From the NCBI GenBank assembly GCA_031270825.1, contig JAISXH010000011.1, positions 76,231 through 140,230 on the forward strand: a stretch of DNA of 64,000 nt. Reading direction: 5' to 3'. Below the pieces are notes generated by a model, which was not told where the DNA came from, did no database searches, and saw nothing but the letters and a program-made list of their open reading frames with translations. A program made the translations under genes and the position numbers. Position 1 is the stretch's first letter, and every line of letters starts with the position of its first letter. This document shows, piece by piece, positions 53,761 through 61,386 of this stretch. The stretch comes from Bifidobacteriaceae bacterium (lineage in GTDB: Bacteria > Actinomycetota > Actinomycetes > Actinomycetales > WQXJ01).

Positions 53761-54119
53761 CTTGCCACCATACAGCCAGGCCAGCCCCCGAACTGATCGG
53801 GCGGCCGGGGCGGCTTGGCAGGGGCGCGTCAGCCGTGCGCCGGGCTGGCTGGTTCGGGCGGGCGACGGGTCTAGAACCGAAGGTGGTACGTCGAATGTAA
53901 AGGATCGACAAAGTCTGGGACTTGCGGCCCTTGCGGCAGAATTGTCCGTCCAGCCTGGCGTCAAATGGTCGTCACGTACCTCTGACCTGCGAATATAGAG
54001 CAATCAAGCTACAGGCACGTCAGTGTGGCGAACATCACAGCGCGGGTCTATACCCCGGAGCACCTCCGGACGATAGGATTTTGCGAAAATTACTTATCCA
54101 ACAGAGGGGGGAGTTGGAC
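53761..54119. other. Divergent intergenic region, dehydrogenase and rbpA
   Basis: About 360 bases. The minus-strand dehydrogenase frame stays open through much of it but has no family residues there. A -10-like TAGGAT at 54074-54079 could serve rbpA. No other feature was recognised. Confidence 0.5.
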
Positions 54120-54470
54120 ATGGCCGATAGATCATTGCGAGGCAGCGGGATCGGATTTCAATCACTCGAATCCGAGGACGGCGTCGAGTTCGCCGAAAGG
54201 GTCGAGGTCGCCTACGACTGCCCGGACGGCCACACCACCATTTTGCCGTTCGCCCTGGAGGCAGATGTGCCGGATTTCTGGTACTGCCGCTGCGGCTCCG
54301 TCGCCATTTTGCGTGACGTCGACGACCCGGTCTTGCCCAAAGAGCGCCAGCAGCGCAGCCATTGGGACATGCTCTTGGAGCGCCGGACCCTCGAGGAACT
54401 GGAGGAAGTGCTGGCCGAGCGCCTGGGCGTGTTGCGCGCGCGCCGCGCCCAGCAGCCCGTGGGCGTCTGA
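54120..54470 (+). CDS. rbpA: RNA polymerase-binding protein RbpA
   Basis: A 116-residue actinobacterial transcription factor that binds RNA polymerase and group 1/2 sigma factors and stabilises open complexes. It starts MADRSLRG, contains the QSLESEDGV segment, a CPDGH and CRCG pair in the central barrel, and ends with HWDMLLERRTLEELEEVLAERL, the sigma-interacting helix. A strong GAGGGGGGAG precedes the ATG. Confidence 0.95.
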   Translation: MADRSLRGSGIGFQSLESEDGVEFAERVEVAYDCPDGHTTILPFALEADVPDFWYCRCGSVAILRDVDDPVLPKERQQRSHWDMLLERRTLEELEEVLAERLGVLRARRAQQPVGV

Positions 54471-54568
54471 CCACCGAGCCACGCCAGAGCGTCGATCCGC
54501 CGGCGGGAGCAACGTCGGGGACCAAGCCGTCCCCTCACCCGGCGCCCCGACACAGTCTCGCGGGGCGC

Positions 54569-54696
54569 GGCCCCTGGGAAACCGGTGAACAAGACGGTTT
54601 CCCAGGGGCCGAGGCAGCGCCTACAGCCGTGTTTCCGCTGGTCAGCGTTCCGCTGCCGTGCGTCAACACGGTCGGAGCGTGGTTATTCACCACGCT
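54569..54696 (+). repeat. Dispersed double-hairpin element, copy B
   Basis: A 16-base perfect hairpin GGCCCCTGGGAAACCG / CGGTTTCCCAGGGGCC (54569-54610, 10-base loop) and the AGCGTGGT/ACCACGCT hairpin (54676-54696) frame the inverted counterpart of the element at 22642-22778. Copy B has one unit of the 15-base repeat that is doubled in copy A. It lies between the 3' ends of convergent rbpA and lnt, and the lnt stop codon (54695-54697) overlaps the outer hairpin. Confidence 0.75.
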
Positions 54697-56605
54697 AGGG
54701 ACGATGCCGCGTGGGCCGGCCTTGACGGGATTGGACCAGGCGCGCCCCCAGGCCGGACAAGGCCAAGGCCACCGGCCCGGCGATCAGGGCCCAGCCGATG
54801 AAGTCGCCGATCCGGGTGGCGGGTGTGATGGAGGTCCGCAGAGGTAGGTCGGCGGTGAAGTAGGCCGGTTCGTACAGAGACGTCAGAGGCGTCAGCAGCG
54901 ATCCGTCCGGCGCGACCGCCGCCGAGACTCCGACGGTCGAGATCTGGACGGTGGAGCGGCCGTGCTCAATCGCGCGCAGGCGCGTCATGGCGAACTGCTG
55001 GGTCGACTCTTCGGAGAAGCCGAAGGAGGCGTTGTTGGTCTGAACGACCACCGCCTCCGCGCCGGCCTGGACCACATCGGCAACCAGCGAGTCGTAGGCG
55101 ACCTCGAAGCAGATGATGTCGCCCAGCGCCACCTCGCGGCCAAGAACCGCCGCCTCGAAGCGCATCACGCCAACACCCGAGCCGGGCAGCATATCGGTGT
55201 TGATGAGATCGACCTTGGACGTGAAGAGCCGGAAGAAGGACCGCGCCGGCATGTATTCGGCGAACGGCGCCGGATGCTGCTTCGAGTAGATGTCGACCAC
55301 GCCCAGGCCGGCACGCCACAGCAGCCCCTGGTTATAGCGATTCGAGCTGTTGACGTACTGCATGGCGCCGACCAAGACCGGGGCGCCGAGTTCGGCGGCG
55401 ACACTGTCAATCACGTCATAGGCCTGCTCGTCGGTGCGCGGGTCGATGTCGGTGGCGTTCTCCGGCCACAGCACCACGTCCAGGTCCCGGCCGGAAGCGG
55501 CCGATTCGGCGGCCAGCTCGCGGCTGACCTCGACGTGGTTCTCCAGCACCTCGCGCTGGCGCGCGAACAGGCCCTCGGCGGTGACCTCGACATCGCCCTG
55601 GACCGCGCCGATCCGCAAAGTGCCGTTCTCGGCGGCGGCGCTGATCGGCGCCAACAATGGCGCCGCCGTCACCGCGGCGGCCGTGGCCAAAGCCGAAACA
55701 AAGGTCCGCCAGCGCACGCCCGCAGGCGCTCCCTCGGCGGCGCGAGCCCGGCCGCCACCAGAGCCGGCGCCGTCGGCATGCGCTTTGTCAGCGCGCACAG
55801 CGCCTGCGACCGCCCCGTCTGCTCGCCCGTCCGCGTCGGCACCGCTGCGGGCGCGGGCCCGACGGGCACGCACAGCGCCTGTGGTCGCCCCGTCCGCTCT
55901 CGCGGCGCCGGCCCCGGCCCCGTGCGTTCGGGCCCGGCGGGCGCGAACAACGCCTCCGGTCGCCCGGCCAGCGCGCCCTTGACCACGGCGCGAGCGCCCA
56001 GCCCGCCCAGGCGCCCGGCGCTGAGCCGGCGCCGCGCCAAGAGACGCGAGACCGGGAAACAACGTCAAGAGCGCCACCGCGGCCGCCGCGCCGACCAGCG
56101 CCGCCGCCAGTCCCACCAAGGGCGCCCCGCCCAGCCAGGCCCAGCCGGCCATGGGGCCGTCCACCTGGGTGAAGCCGAGCCGCCCCCAGGGGAAGCCGCC
56201 GAAGGGGAAGACCTGGCGGAAAGTGTCCGCGGCGGTGAAAGACAAGGCGAACAAGACGGCATCGGGCAAAGATGGCGCGCGGGACCGGAGCAAGAAGCGG
56301 CTAAAGGCGAACAAGACCGCGCCCAAGGCGAGGAAGACGGCGCTAGTCAAGGCGAGCGCCAAGTAGGGCAGGAAACCAGCCGCGTTGTAGGCCCAGGTCA
56401 GCATAGGCAAGAACTGGACCAGGCCGAAGGCCAGCGCCACGGCGAAACCGCGCCACGGCCCGAACGGTCGCAGCGCGACATATAGCAGGCCCAACCCAAC
56501 TGGGGCGGCGAACCACCAGCCACTCGGGCGGAAGGCCAGATAGGACAAGAACCCGGCCACCAGCGCGACCGCCACAAAGATCCAGCGGGTGTGGCGTGTC
56601 GGCAT
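54695..56605 (-). CDS. lnt: Apolipoprotein N-acyltransferase
   Basis: A 636-residue membrane enzyme that adds the third acyl chain to lipoproteins. The N-terminal half has about six to seven membrane helices; the C-terminal nitrilase-like domain shows the Glu (VVLWPENAT), Lys (YSKQHPAPFAEY) and Cys (DIICFEVAY) triad. Between them (about 190-300) is a very basic Ala/Arg/Gly-rich insert built from imperfect repeats, which makes the protein longer than usual. TATGAT lies 8 bases before the ATG, suggesting a leaderless start. Its place next to rbpA is typical of Actinobacteria. Confidence 0.9.
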   Translation of the reverse strand: MPTRHTRWIFVAVALVAGFLSYLAFRPSGWWFAAPVGLGLLYVALRPFGPWRGFAVALAFGLVQFLPMLTWAYNAAGFLPYLALALTSAVFLALGAVLFAFSRFLLRSRAPSLPDAVLFALSFTAADTFRQVFPFGGFPWGRLGFTQVDGPMAGWAWLGGAPLVGLAAALVGAAAAVALLTLFPGLASLGAAPAQRRAPGRAGRSRRGQGRAGRATGGVVRARRARTHGAGAGAARADGATTGAVRARRARARSGADADGRADGAVAGAVRADKAHADGAGSGGGRARAAEGAPAGVRWRTFVSALATAAAVTAAPLLAPISAAAENGTLRIGAVQGDVEVTAEGLFARQREVLENHVEVSRELAAESAASGRDLDVVLWPENATDIDPRTDEQAYDVIDSVAAELGAPVLVGAMQYVNSSNRYNQGLLWRAGLGVVDIYSKQHPAPFAEYMPARSFFRLFTSKVDLINTDMLPGSGVGVMRFEAAVLGREVALGDIICFEVAYDSLVADVVQAGAEAVVVQTNNASFGFSEESTQQFAMTRLRAIEHGRSTVQISTVGVSAAVAPDGSLLTPLTSLYEPAYFTADLPLRTSITPATRIGDFIGWALIAGPVALALSGLGARLVQSRQGRPTRHRP

Positions 56606-56938
56606 GACGCCCGATCATAGCGGGCCGCCAAGCCGGCCAGCGGGCCTGAGGACGCCATTTAGCTGCCAGCAAGTTCCCAGGCCGCACCAGACCACCAAGG
56701 GGTCGACGAGCCGTGGCGGCGCCCGCCTACTCTTCGGACCAGGTCGAGCCTGTTTTCTACTGAGCGGCGGGCGCCGGCGCAGCTCTGGGCGAATACGTGG
56801 AGGGCGACTGGCTCAGCGCGGTCGCGGGACGATTACTCGAGCTGCACTAGGAAAGCTACCCGACGCGCGCGGAGATCCCAAAACGGCTGTGTCGCGTCTC
56901 GGCGTGTCTGAAGCTGGGCTTCAGAGTGTGACGCATAA
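56606..56938. other. Intergenic region between lnt and helY
   Basis: About 330 bases with no supportable gene or repeat; only the -10 of lnt (56614-56619, minus strand) was recognised. An open frame with a few helix-turn-helix-like residues near its end is too short and unlikely to be real. Confidence 0.5.
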
Positions 56939-59900
56939 TCACAGGTCAGCGGCCACCACGCCGCGCCGCAAGGCGTTGATGGCCAGATCTGCGCTCTGAT
57001 ACAGGGCGTGATCTGGGGCAACCGCCCGGATGTGGTCAAGAACGTCGATCAAGCGTGTCACCAGACGGACGAAATCACCCGGCGAGAGCAGGTCGGAAGT
57101 CAAAGTGCTAGCCAGGGACTGGCCGCTGGCCCAGCGCCAGACCGTCGCCGAGGCCGCCGGCGCGACCACCGGCGAAGCCGGCAACGAATGCCGATCCTCC
57201 TGCTCGCGAACACGGGCCCAGGCCTCCTCCTGGGCGGCGATCGCCAGGCGGACGGGCTTGTTCAAGGGCTCCACCGGCGGCGCCAGGTCGGTTCGCGGCT
57301 CGTAGACCAGCGCCGCCAGGGCCGCCGCCAACCCCGCTGGGCTAAGCCCTTCCCAGGCGCCTGAACGCAGGCATTGAGCCATCACCAAATCACGCTCGGC
57401 GTAGATCCGGGCGAGCATCCGGCCCGCCGCGGTGACATGGCCGTCTTCGAGGTAGCCCAAGTCCTCCAAGACGGCGCTGACCTGGTCGAACTGACGGGCC
57501 AAGGACCCGGTCCGAGCCTGCGTCGCGCGCACCAGGCGATCACGCTGCCCGCGCGCCTTGACCCAGCGCCGCGCCCAGCGGGCGTGCGTCTCCCGATCCG
57601 GACAATTGTGAACGGGATGCGCCTTCAGCGCCGCCCGCAATTCCGGCACGCCGGCGGCGGGGCCTGCCGGCGCGGCGGTTTGGTGGGCGGCTTCGGTTCC
57701 AGCCATCCCGGTTGGCCCCAGTTCGTCCGATGCCGCCTGGCCCGGCCGGGCGCCCGGTTCAGTTCCAGCCGTCTCGGTTGGTCCCAGTCTGTCCGATGCT
57801 GCCTGGCTAGGCGGGCCGTCCGTCGAGGTCCCGGCCGTGCCGGTTGGCCCCGGCTGGTCCGACGCCGCCCGGCCAGGCTCGGCGCCCGGTTCCGTCCCAG
57901 CCACCCAGGCCGCCTCCGGCGTGTCCGATGCTGCTGGGACGGAGGCGAGTTCGACCAGGCGGCGGGCCATCTTGGCGCGCTCTTCGGGGGTCTTGACGGC
58001 ATCGCCGCCTTTGAGCTTGATGTGGCCGACTCGGGTGACGGACGATTCGCCCAACACGACCCGACGAGACTTGGCCTTCTCGGTCAGCACCAGGGGGCGC
58101 CCGGCGCCGGACTTGCCGGGATGGACCACCAGGATCAACCCGCGCTGGCGTCCGCCCGCCAAACGCAGGACGTCGCCGCGCTTCAAATCCGCCAGGACCG
58201 CGCGGGTCTGATCTCGCCGGGCGGAGGCCCGCGACTTGGCGGCGGTCTTCTCCGTCCAAGTCAACTGGTTGCGCAGGTCCTGGTATTGGGCGAAGTCACC
58301 GCGATCACACCGCATCGCCTGGGCGTAACCTTCGATCGCTTGATCGAGACGCCGGAGTTGATCGGTCAGGCCGACCAGGGAGCGGTCGACCTGGAACTGG
58401 GCGAAGGACAGGCCCAGCACTTGGCGGGCGCGTTCCGGCCCCAGCCGCTGGATCAGATTGACGGCCATGTTGTAGGTCGGATGGAAGGCGCTGCGCAGGG
58501 GGTAGGTGCGCTTCGAGGCCAGCGGCAGGACCTTGGCCGGGGCCACCCTCGGGCCGGCCACCACCACGGCGTGCCCCTCGACATCGATGCCGCGCCGGCC
58601 GGCCCGGCCGGTCAACTGTGTGTACTCCCCCGGCGTCAGGTCGCTGTGGGCGGCGCCGTCCCATTTGTCCAGACGGTCGATCACCACCGTCCGGGCGGGC
58701 ATGTTGATCCCCAGGGACAGGGTCTCGGTGGCGAAGACCACCTTCAGCAGCCCGGCCTGGAACAGTTCTTCGACCGCCTCCTTGAAGAGGGGCAACATGC
58801 CAGCGTGATGAGGGGCGAAGCCACGGGCCGCGCCGGCCAAGAAGTCCGGGAAATCGACCACGGCCAGATCGGCCGGCGCCAACGCCATGGCCCGGCGCTC
58901 GAGCACTTCCCGGATCCGGCCCTCCTCCGCCTCGGTGGTCAAGACCAGCCCGGCCGAGAGGCATTGTTCGGCGGCCGCCTCACAACCCGCCCGCGAGAAG
59001 ACGAAGTAGATGGCCGGCAACAGACCCTCGCGGTCCAACGACTCGATCACAGCGAAGCGCGGCAACACTCTGCCACCCGCCGCGGAAGGGCCTGGCCCGT
59101 GGACGCCGCCGCGCCGGCCACGGCCCCCAGCAGAGCCAGAACCGTGATGTGAATAGCGGCCCCGTGTCCCGCCCCGACCGGGAGAGCGCTGTCCTATCAG
59201 GGCTAACTCCGGGTTCAGATTGGGCGAGAGCTCGCCCTCGGGAGTCGGCGCGTACAGATCCTTCAGGCCCTCCCGGGTCAGGACATGCTGCCACAGGGGC
59301 ACCGGCCGGACCTCGCAAACCACCACCCGGACCGTCCCGCGCACCAGGGCCATCCATTCGCCGAATTCCTCGGCGTTGGAGACCGTCGCCGACAGCGCCA
59401 CCACCTGCACGGATTGCGGCAACTGGATCAGCACCTCTTCCCAGACCGGTCCCCGGAAGCGGTCGGCCAGGTAGTGGACCTCGTCCAGCACCACCAGCGC
59501 CAGCCCCGCCAGGGCGCTGGAATCGGCGTAGAGCATGTTCCGGAGCACCTCGGTCGTCATGACCACGATTGGCGCCTCGGCGCGGATCGACTGGTCTCCG
59601 GTCAAGAGCCCAACCGAGTCGGAGCCGTACCGCTCCGACAGCTCCCGGAATTTCTGGTTCGACAGGGCCTTGATGGGAGTGGTGTAGAAAGCCCGGCGTT
59701 GGCCGGCGGGGCTGACAGCGGGACCATCGGAAACGGCATCGGGCGCTGTGGTGGGCATCTGGTGGACGTCCAACGCTTGGTCGATGCCGTACAGGGCCAC
59801 CACCGTCTTGCCGGCGCCAGTCGGGGCGGCCACCAAGACAGACTCTCCCGCCGCCAAACCCAAGCAGGCTTCGCGCTGGTAGGGGTCGAGCGGGAAGCCC

Positions 59901-59980
59901 AGTCCGGCCGCGAACCGGTCTAGCGGCGCCTCGCCGCCACGGGCCTTGAAGGCGGCGAAGGCCTCGGCCGGAGAGGTCAC
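56939..59980 (-). CDS. helY: DEAD/DEAH-box RNA helicase, HelY/SKI2 type
   Basis: A protein of about 1013 residues from the GTG at 59980, which overlaps the stop of the lipid kinase gene (GTGA). Helicase motifs: Walker A APTGAGKT (about 52-59), DEVH (about 166-169), SAT, and a C-terminal helicase core with GRAGRRGID. The C-terminal region is the SKI2/DSHCT type. A linker of about 70 residues near 57690-57905 consists of three imperfect repeats (AGTEPGAxPGxAASD pattern). It probably acts in RNA turnover. Confidence 0.9.
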   Translation of the reverse strand: MTSPAEAFAAFKARGGEAPLDRFAAGLGFPLDPYQREACLGLAAGESVLVAAPTGAGKTVVALYGIDQALDVHQMPTTAPDAVSDGPAVSPAGQRRAFYTTPIKALSNQKFRELSERYGSDSVGLLTGDQSIRAEAPIVVMTTEVLRNMLYADSSALAGLALVVLDEVHYLADRFRGPVWEEVLIQLPQSVQVVALSATVSNAEEFGEWMALVRGTVRVVVCEVRPVPLWQHVLTREGLKDLYAPTPEGELSPNLNPELALIGQRSPGRGGTRGRYSHHGSGSAGGRGRRGGVHGPGPSAAGGRVLPRFAVIESLDREGLLPAIYFVFSRAGCEAAAEQCLSAGLVLTTEAEEGRIREVLERRAMALAPADLAVVDFPDFLAGAARGFAPHHAGMLPLFKEAVEELFQAGLLKVVFATETLSLGINMPARTVVIDRLDKWDGAAHSDLTPGEYTQLTGRAGRRGIDVEGHAVVVAGPRVAPAKVLPLASKRTYPLRSAFHPTYNMAVNLIQRLGPERARQVLGLSFAQFQVDRSLVGLTDQLRRLDQAIEGYAQAMRCDRGDFAQYQDLRNQLTWTEKTAAKSRASARRDQTRAVLADLKRGDVLRLAGGRQRGLILVVHPGKSGAGRPLVLTEKAKSRRVVLGESSVTRVGHIKLKGGDAVKTPEERAKMARRLVELASVPAASDTPEAAWVAGTEPGAEPGRAASDQPGPTGTAGTSTDGPPSQAASDRLGPTETAGTEPGARPGQAASDELGPTGMAGTEAAHQTAAPAGPAAGVPELRAALKAHPVHNCPDRETHARWARRWVKARGQRDRLVRATQARTGSLARQFDQVSAVLEDLGYLEDGHVTAAGRMLARIYAERDLVMAQCLRSGAWEGLSPAGLAAALAALVYEPRTDLAPPVEPLNKPVRLAIAAQEEAWARVREQEDRHSLPASPVVAPAASATVWRWASGQSLASTLTSDLLSPGDFVRLVTRLIDVLDHIRAVAPDHALYQSADLAINALRRGVVAADL

Positions 59981-60903
59981 TGTTTGCCCGCCAGAACCCG
60001 CAAGGCTCCGGGCACGCAACAACAGGACAGTGGCAGCGGGCCCACCCTTTCGCCGTCGGTGTGGGCGTCAGGCGGGGTCAGGCCCAGGTCGGGACGGGGT
60101 TTGACGGTGACCTCGCGCCCGCGCAAGACCGTCACCGCCGGGTGGGAGACATGCGTTCCCCGGTACACGCGGGGGAAAACCGTCAGCAGCGTCGCGGTCG
60201 AGATCGGACCCGCGATCACCACATCGAGCAGGCCGTCGTCCAGGGCGGCATCAGGAGCGATACGCATGCCGCCGCCGATGTCGGAGCCGTTGGCCACCGC
60301 CACCAGTGCCGCCGCCGACTGCCAAGCCAGCTCGCCGTCGATGTCGATTTCGAATCCGTAGGGTTTGTAGTGGGCCAACTCCTTGAACAGAGCCCGCACG
60401 TAGACGGACTCTCCGCGTGGCCAGGTCAGCTTGTTGGCCGTGGCATTGACCGCGGCGTCGAAGCCGGCCGAGAGCACCCCGGCATACCACTCCGACATCG
60501 AGTGGCTGGTGTCGCTGACGCGGACGGCGTCTATCACTCGCGGACCCGTTTCCAGCCCTTCTTCGATCATCGTGATGGCCCGGTCGAGATCGTGCAAGGG
60601 CAGCCCCAAAATGCGGGCCACATCGTTGCCGGTGCCCAGCGGGATCAGGCCGAGGGGCAAGCTTGTGTCGGCGACGATGTTGACGCCCAAATGGGTCATG
60701 CCGTCGCCTCCGGCCACGATCAGGGCGTCGACCCCGTCCACCACCGCCTGGCGGGCCGAGGCGTGGGCGCCGATCAAGTCCGGCGCCGACAGGTCCACGA
60801 CCTCATGCCCGCGTTCCTTGAAGATGGAGGCGATCTTGGCGCCTCGGCTCTCTGCTTTGCCCTTGCCCGCAGTCGGGTTGATCACCAGGCCGAGGACCGC
60901 CAT
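59977..60903 (-). CDS. Diacylglycerol kinase-family lipid kinase
   Basis: A 308-residue DagK/YegS-type kinase from the ATG at 60903. It phosphorylates a lipid such as diacylglycerol. Motifs: NPTAGKGK (9-16), AGGDGMT (64-70) and PLGTGND (88-94), and VANGSDIGGGMRIAPDAALDDGLLDV in the C-terminal half. An upstream in-frame extension is low-complexity and belongs to the neighbouring gene's region. It is two bases downstream of the membrane protein gene and overlaps helY by 4 bases. Confidence 0.88.
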   Translation of the reverse strand: MAVLGLVINPTAGKGKAESRGAKIASIFKERGHEVVDLSAPDLIGAHASARQAVVDGVDALIVAGGDGMTHLGVNIVADTSLPLGLIPLGTGNDVARILGLPLHDLDRAITMIEEGLETGPRVIDAVRVSDTSHSMSEWYAGVLSAGFDAAVNATANKLTWPRGESVYVRALFKELAHYKPYGFEIDIDGELAWQSAAALVAVANGSDIGGGMRIAPDAALDDGLLDVVIAGPISTATLLTVFPRVYRGTHVSHPAVTVLRGREVTVKPRPDLGLTPPDAHTDGERVGPLPLSCCCVPGALRVLAGKQ

Positions 60904-60904
60904 C

Positions 60905-61375
60905 TCAGGAGGCCCTCTTGGGGCCGGCGGCGTCGGCTGGGAAGAAGGGGCCGGTCGAGCTGGCGGCGTCGGCTGGGAAGAGGGGGTCGGAGGGGAAAAG
61001 AGGGTCGGCTGGGTCGAAGGGATCCGCGGGGTCGGCGGGGTTGTCTGGTTCGGGGTCCCTCCAACCGGCCAGGACCGCCCAGGCGTCGTAAGCTGCCTGA
61101 TCACGCTCTTGACGGCGGCGCCGCCGAGCGGCCTTGCGATCCCAACTGGCCTGGAGGCGCCCGATCAAGTCTTCCGGCGAGGCGTGCAGCGCCGGGGCGG
61201 GAACCGGCGCCGGCTCGAAGTCGCTGTTCTGGGCGTCGAGGGCGGACTCAGCCGCCGCGGCGGCCTGGCTGGTCGCCTCCATCAGCGCCTTGACCTGGCG
61301 CCACAACCACCTCAGGCCGAAGAAGACGCCCGCCGCCCAGGCCACGACCAACCCGGCCCAAACCCAAAACCACAC
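60905..61375 (-). CDS. Small membrane protein with repetitive acidic-proline tail
   Basis: A 156-residue protein from the GTG at 61375. It has one N-terminal Trp-rich membrane helix (about 3-28), a helical Ala-rich part, an Arg-rich stretch (RKAARRRRRQERD) and a C-terminal tail of DPxDP and PLFPxDP repeats encoded by imperfect tandem repeats (60915-61040). It lies where tatA/tatC occur in many Actinobacteria but is not TatA-like. The function is unknown. Confidence 0.65.
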   Translation of the reverse strand: MWFWVWAGLVVAWAAGVFFGLRWLWRQVKALMEATSQAAAAAESALDAQNSDFEPAPVPAPALHASPEDLIGRLQASWDRKAARRRRRQERDQAAYDAWAVLAGWRDPEPDNPADPADPFDPADPLFPSDPLFPADAASSTGPFFPADAAGPKRAS

Positions 61376-61386
61376 GAGCCGACAGC

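Noticed and set aside
54962-56485. A 507-codon plus-strand open frame
   Set aside because: It is antisense to lnt; the Lnt catalytic triad and membrane helices are clear on the other strand.
56589-56999. Transposase or helix-turn-helix remnant between lnt and helY
   Set aside because: Only a few residues look helix-turn-helix-like, without a start signal or supporting repeats.
57374-59152. A 592-codon plus-strand open frame
   Set aside because: It is antisense to the helicase, with no recognisable domain; helicase motifs on the minus strand are unambiguous.
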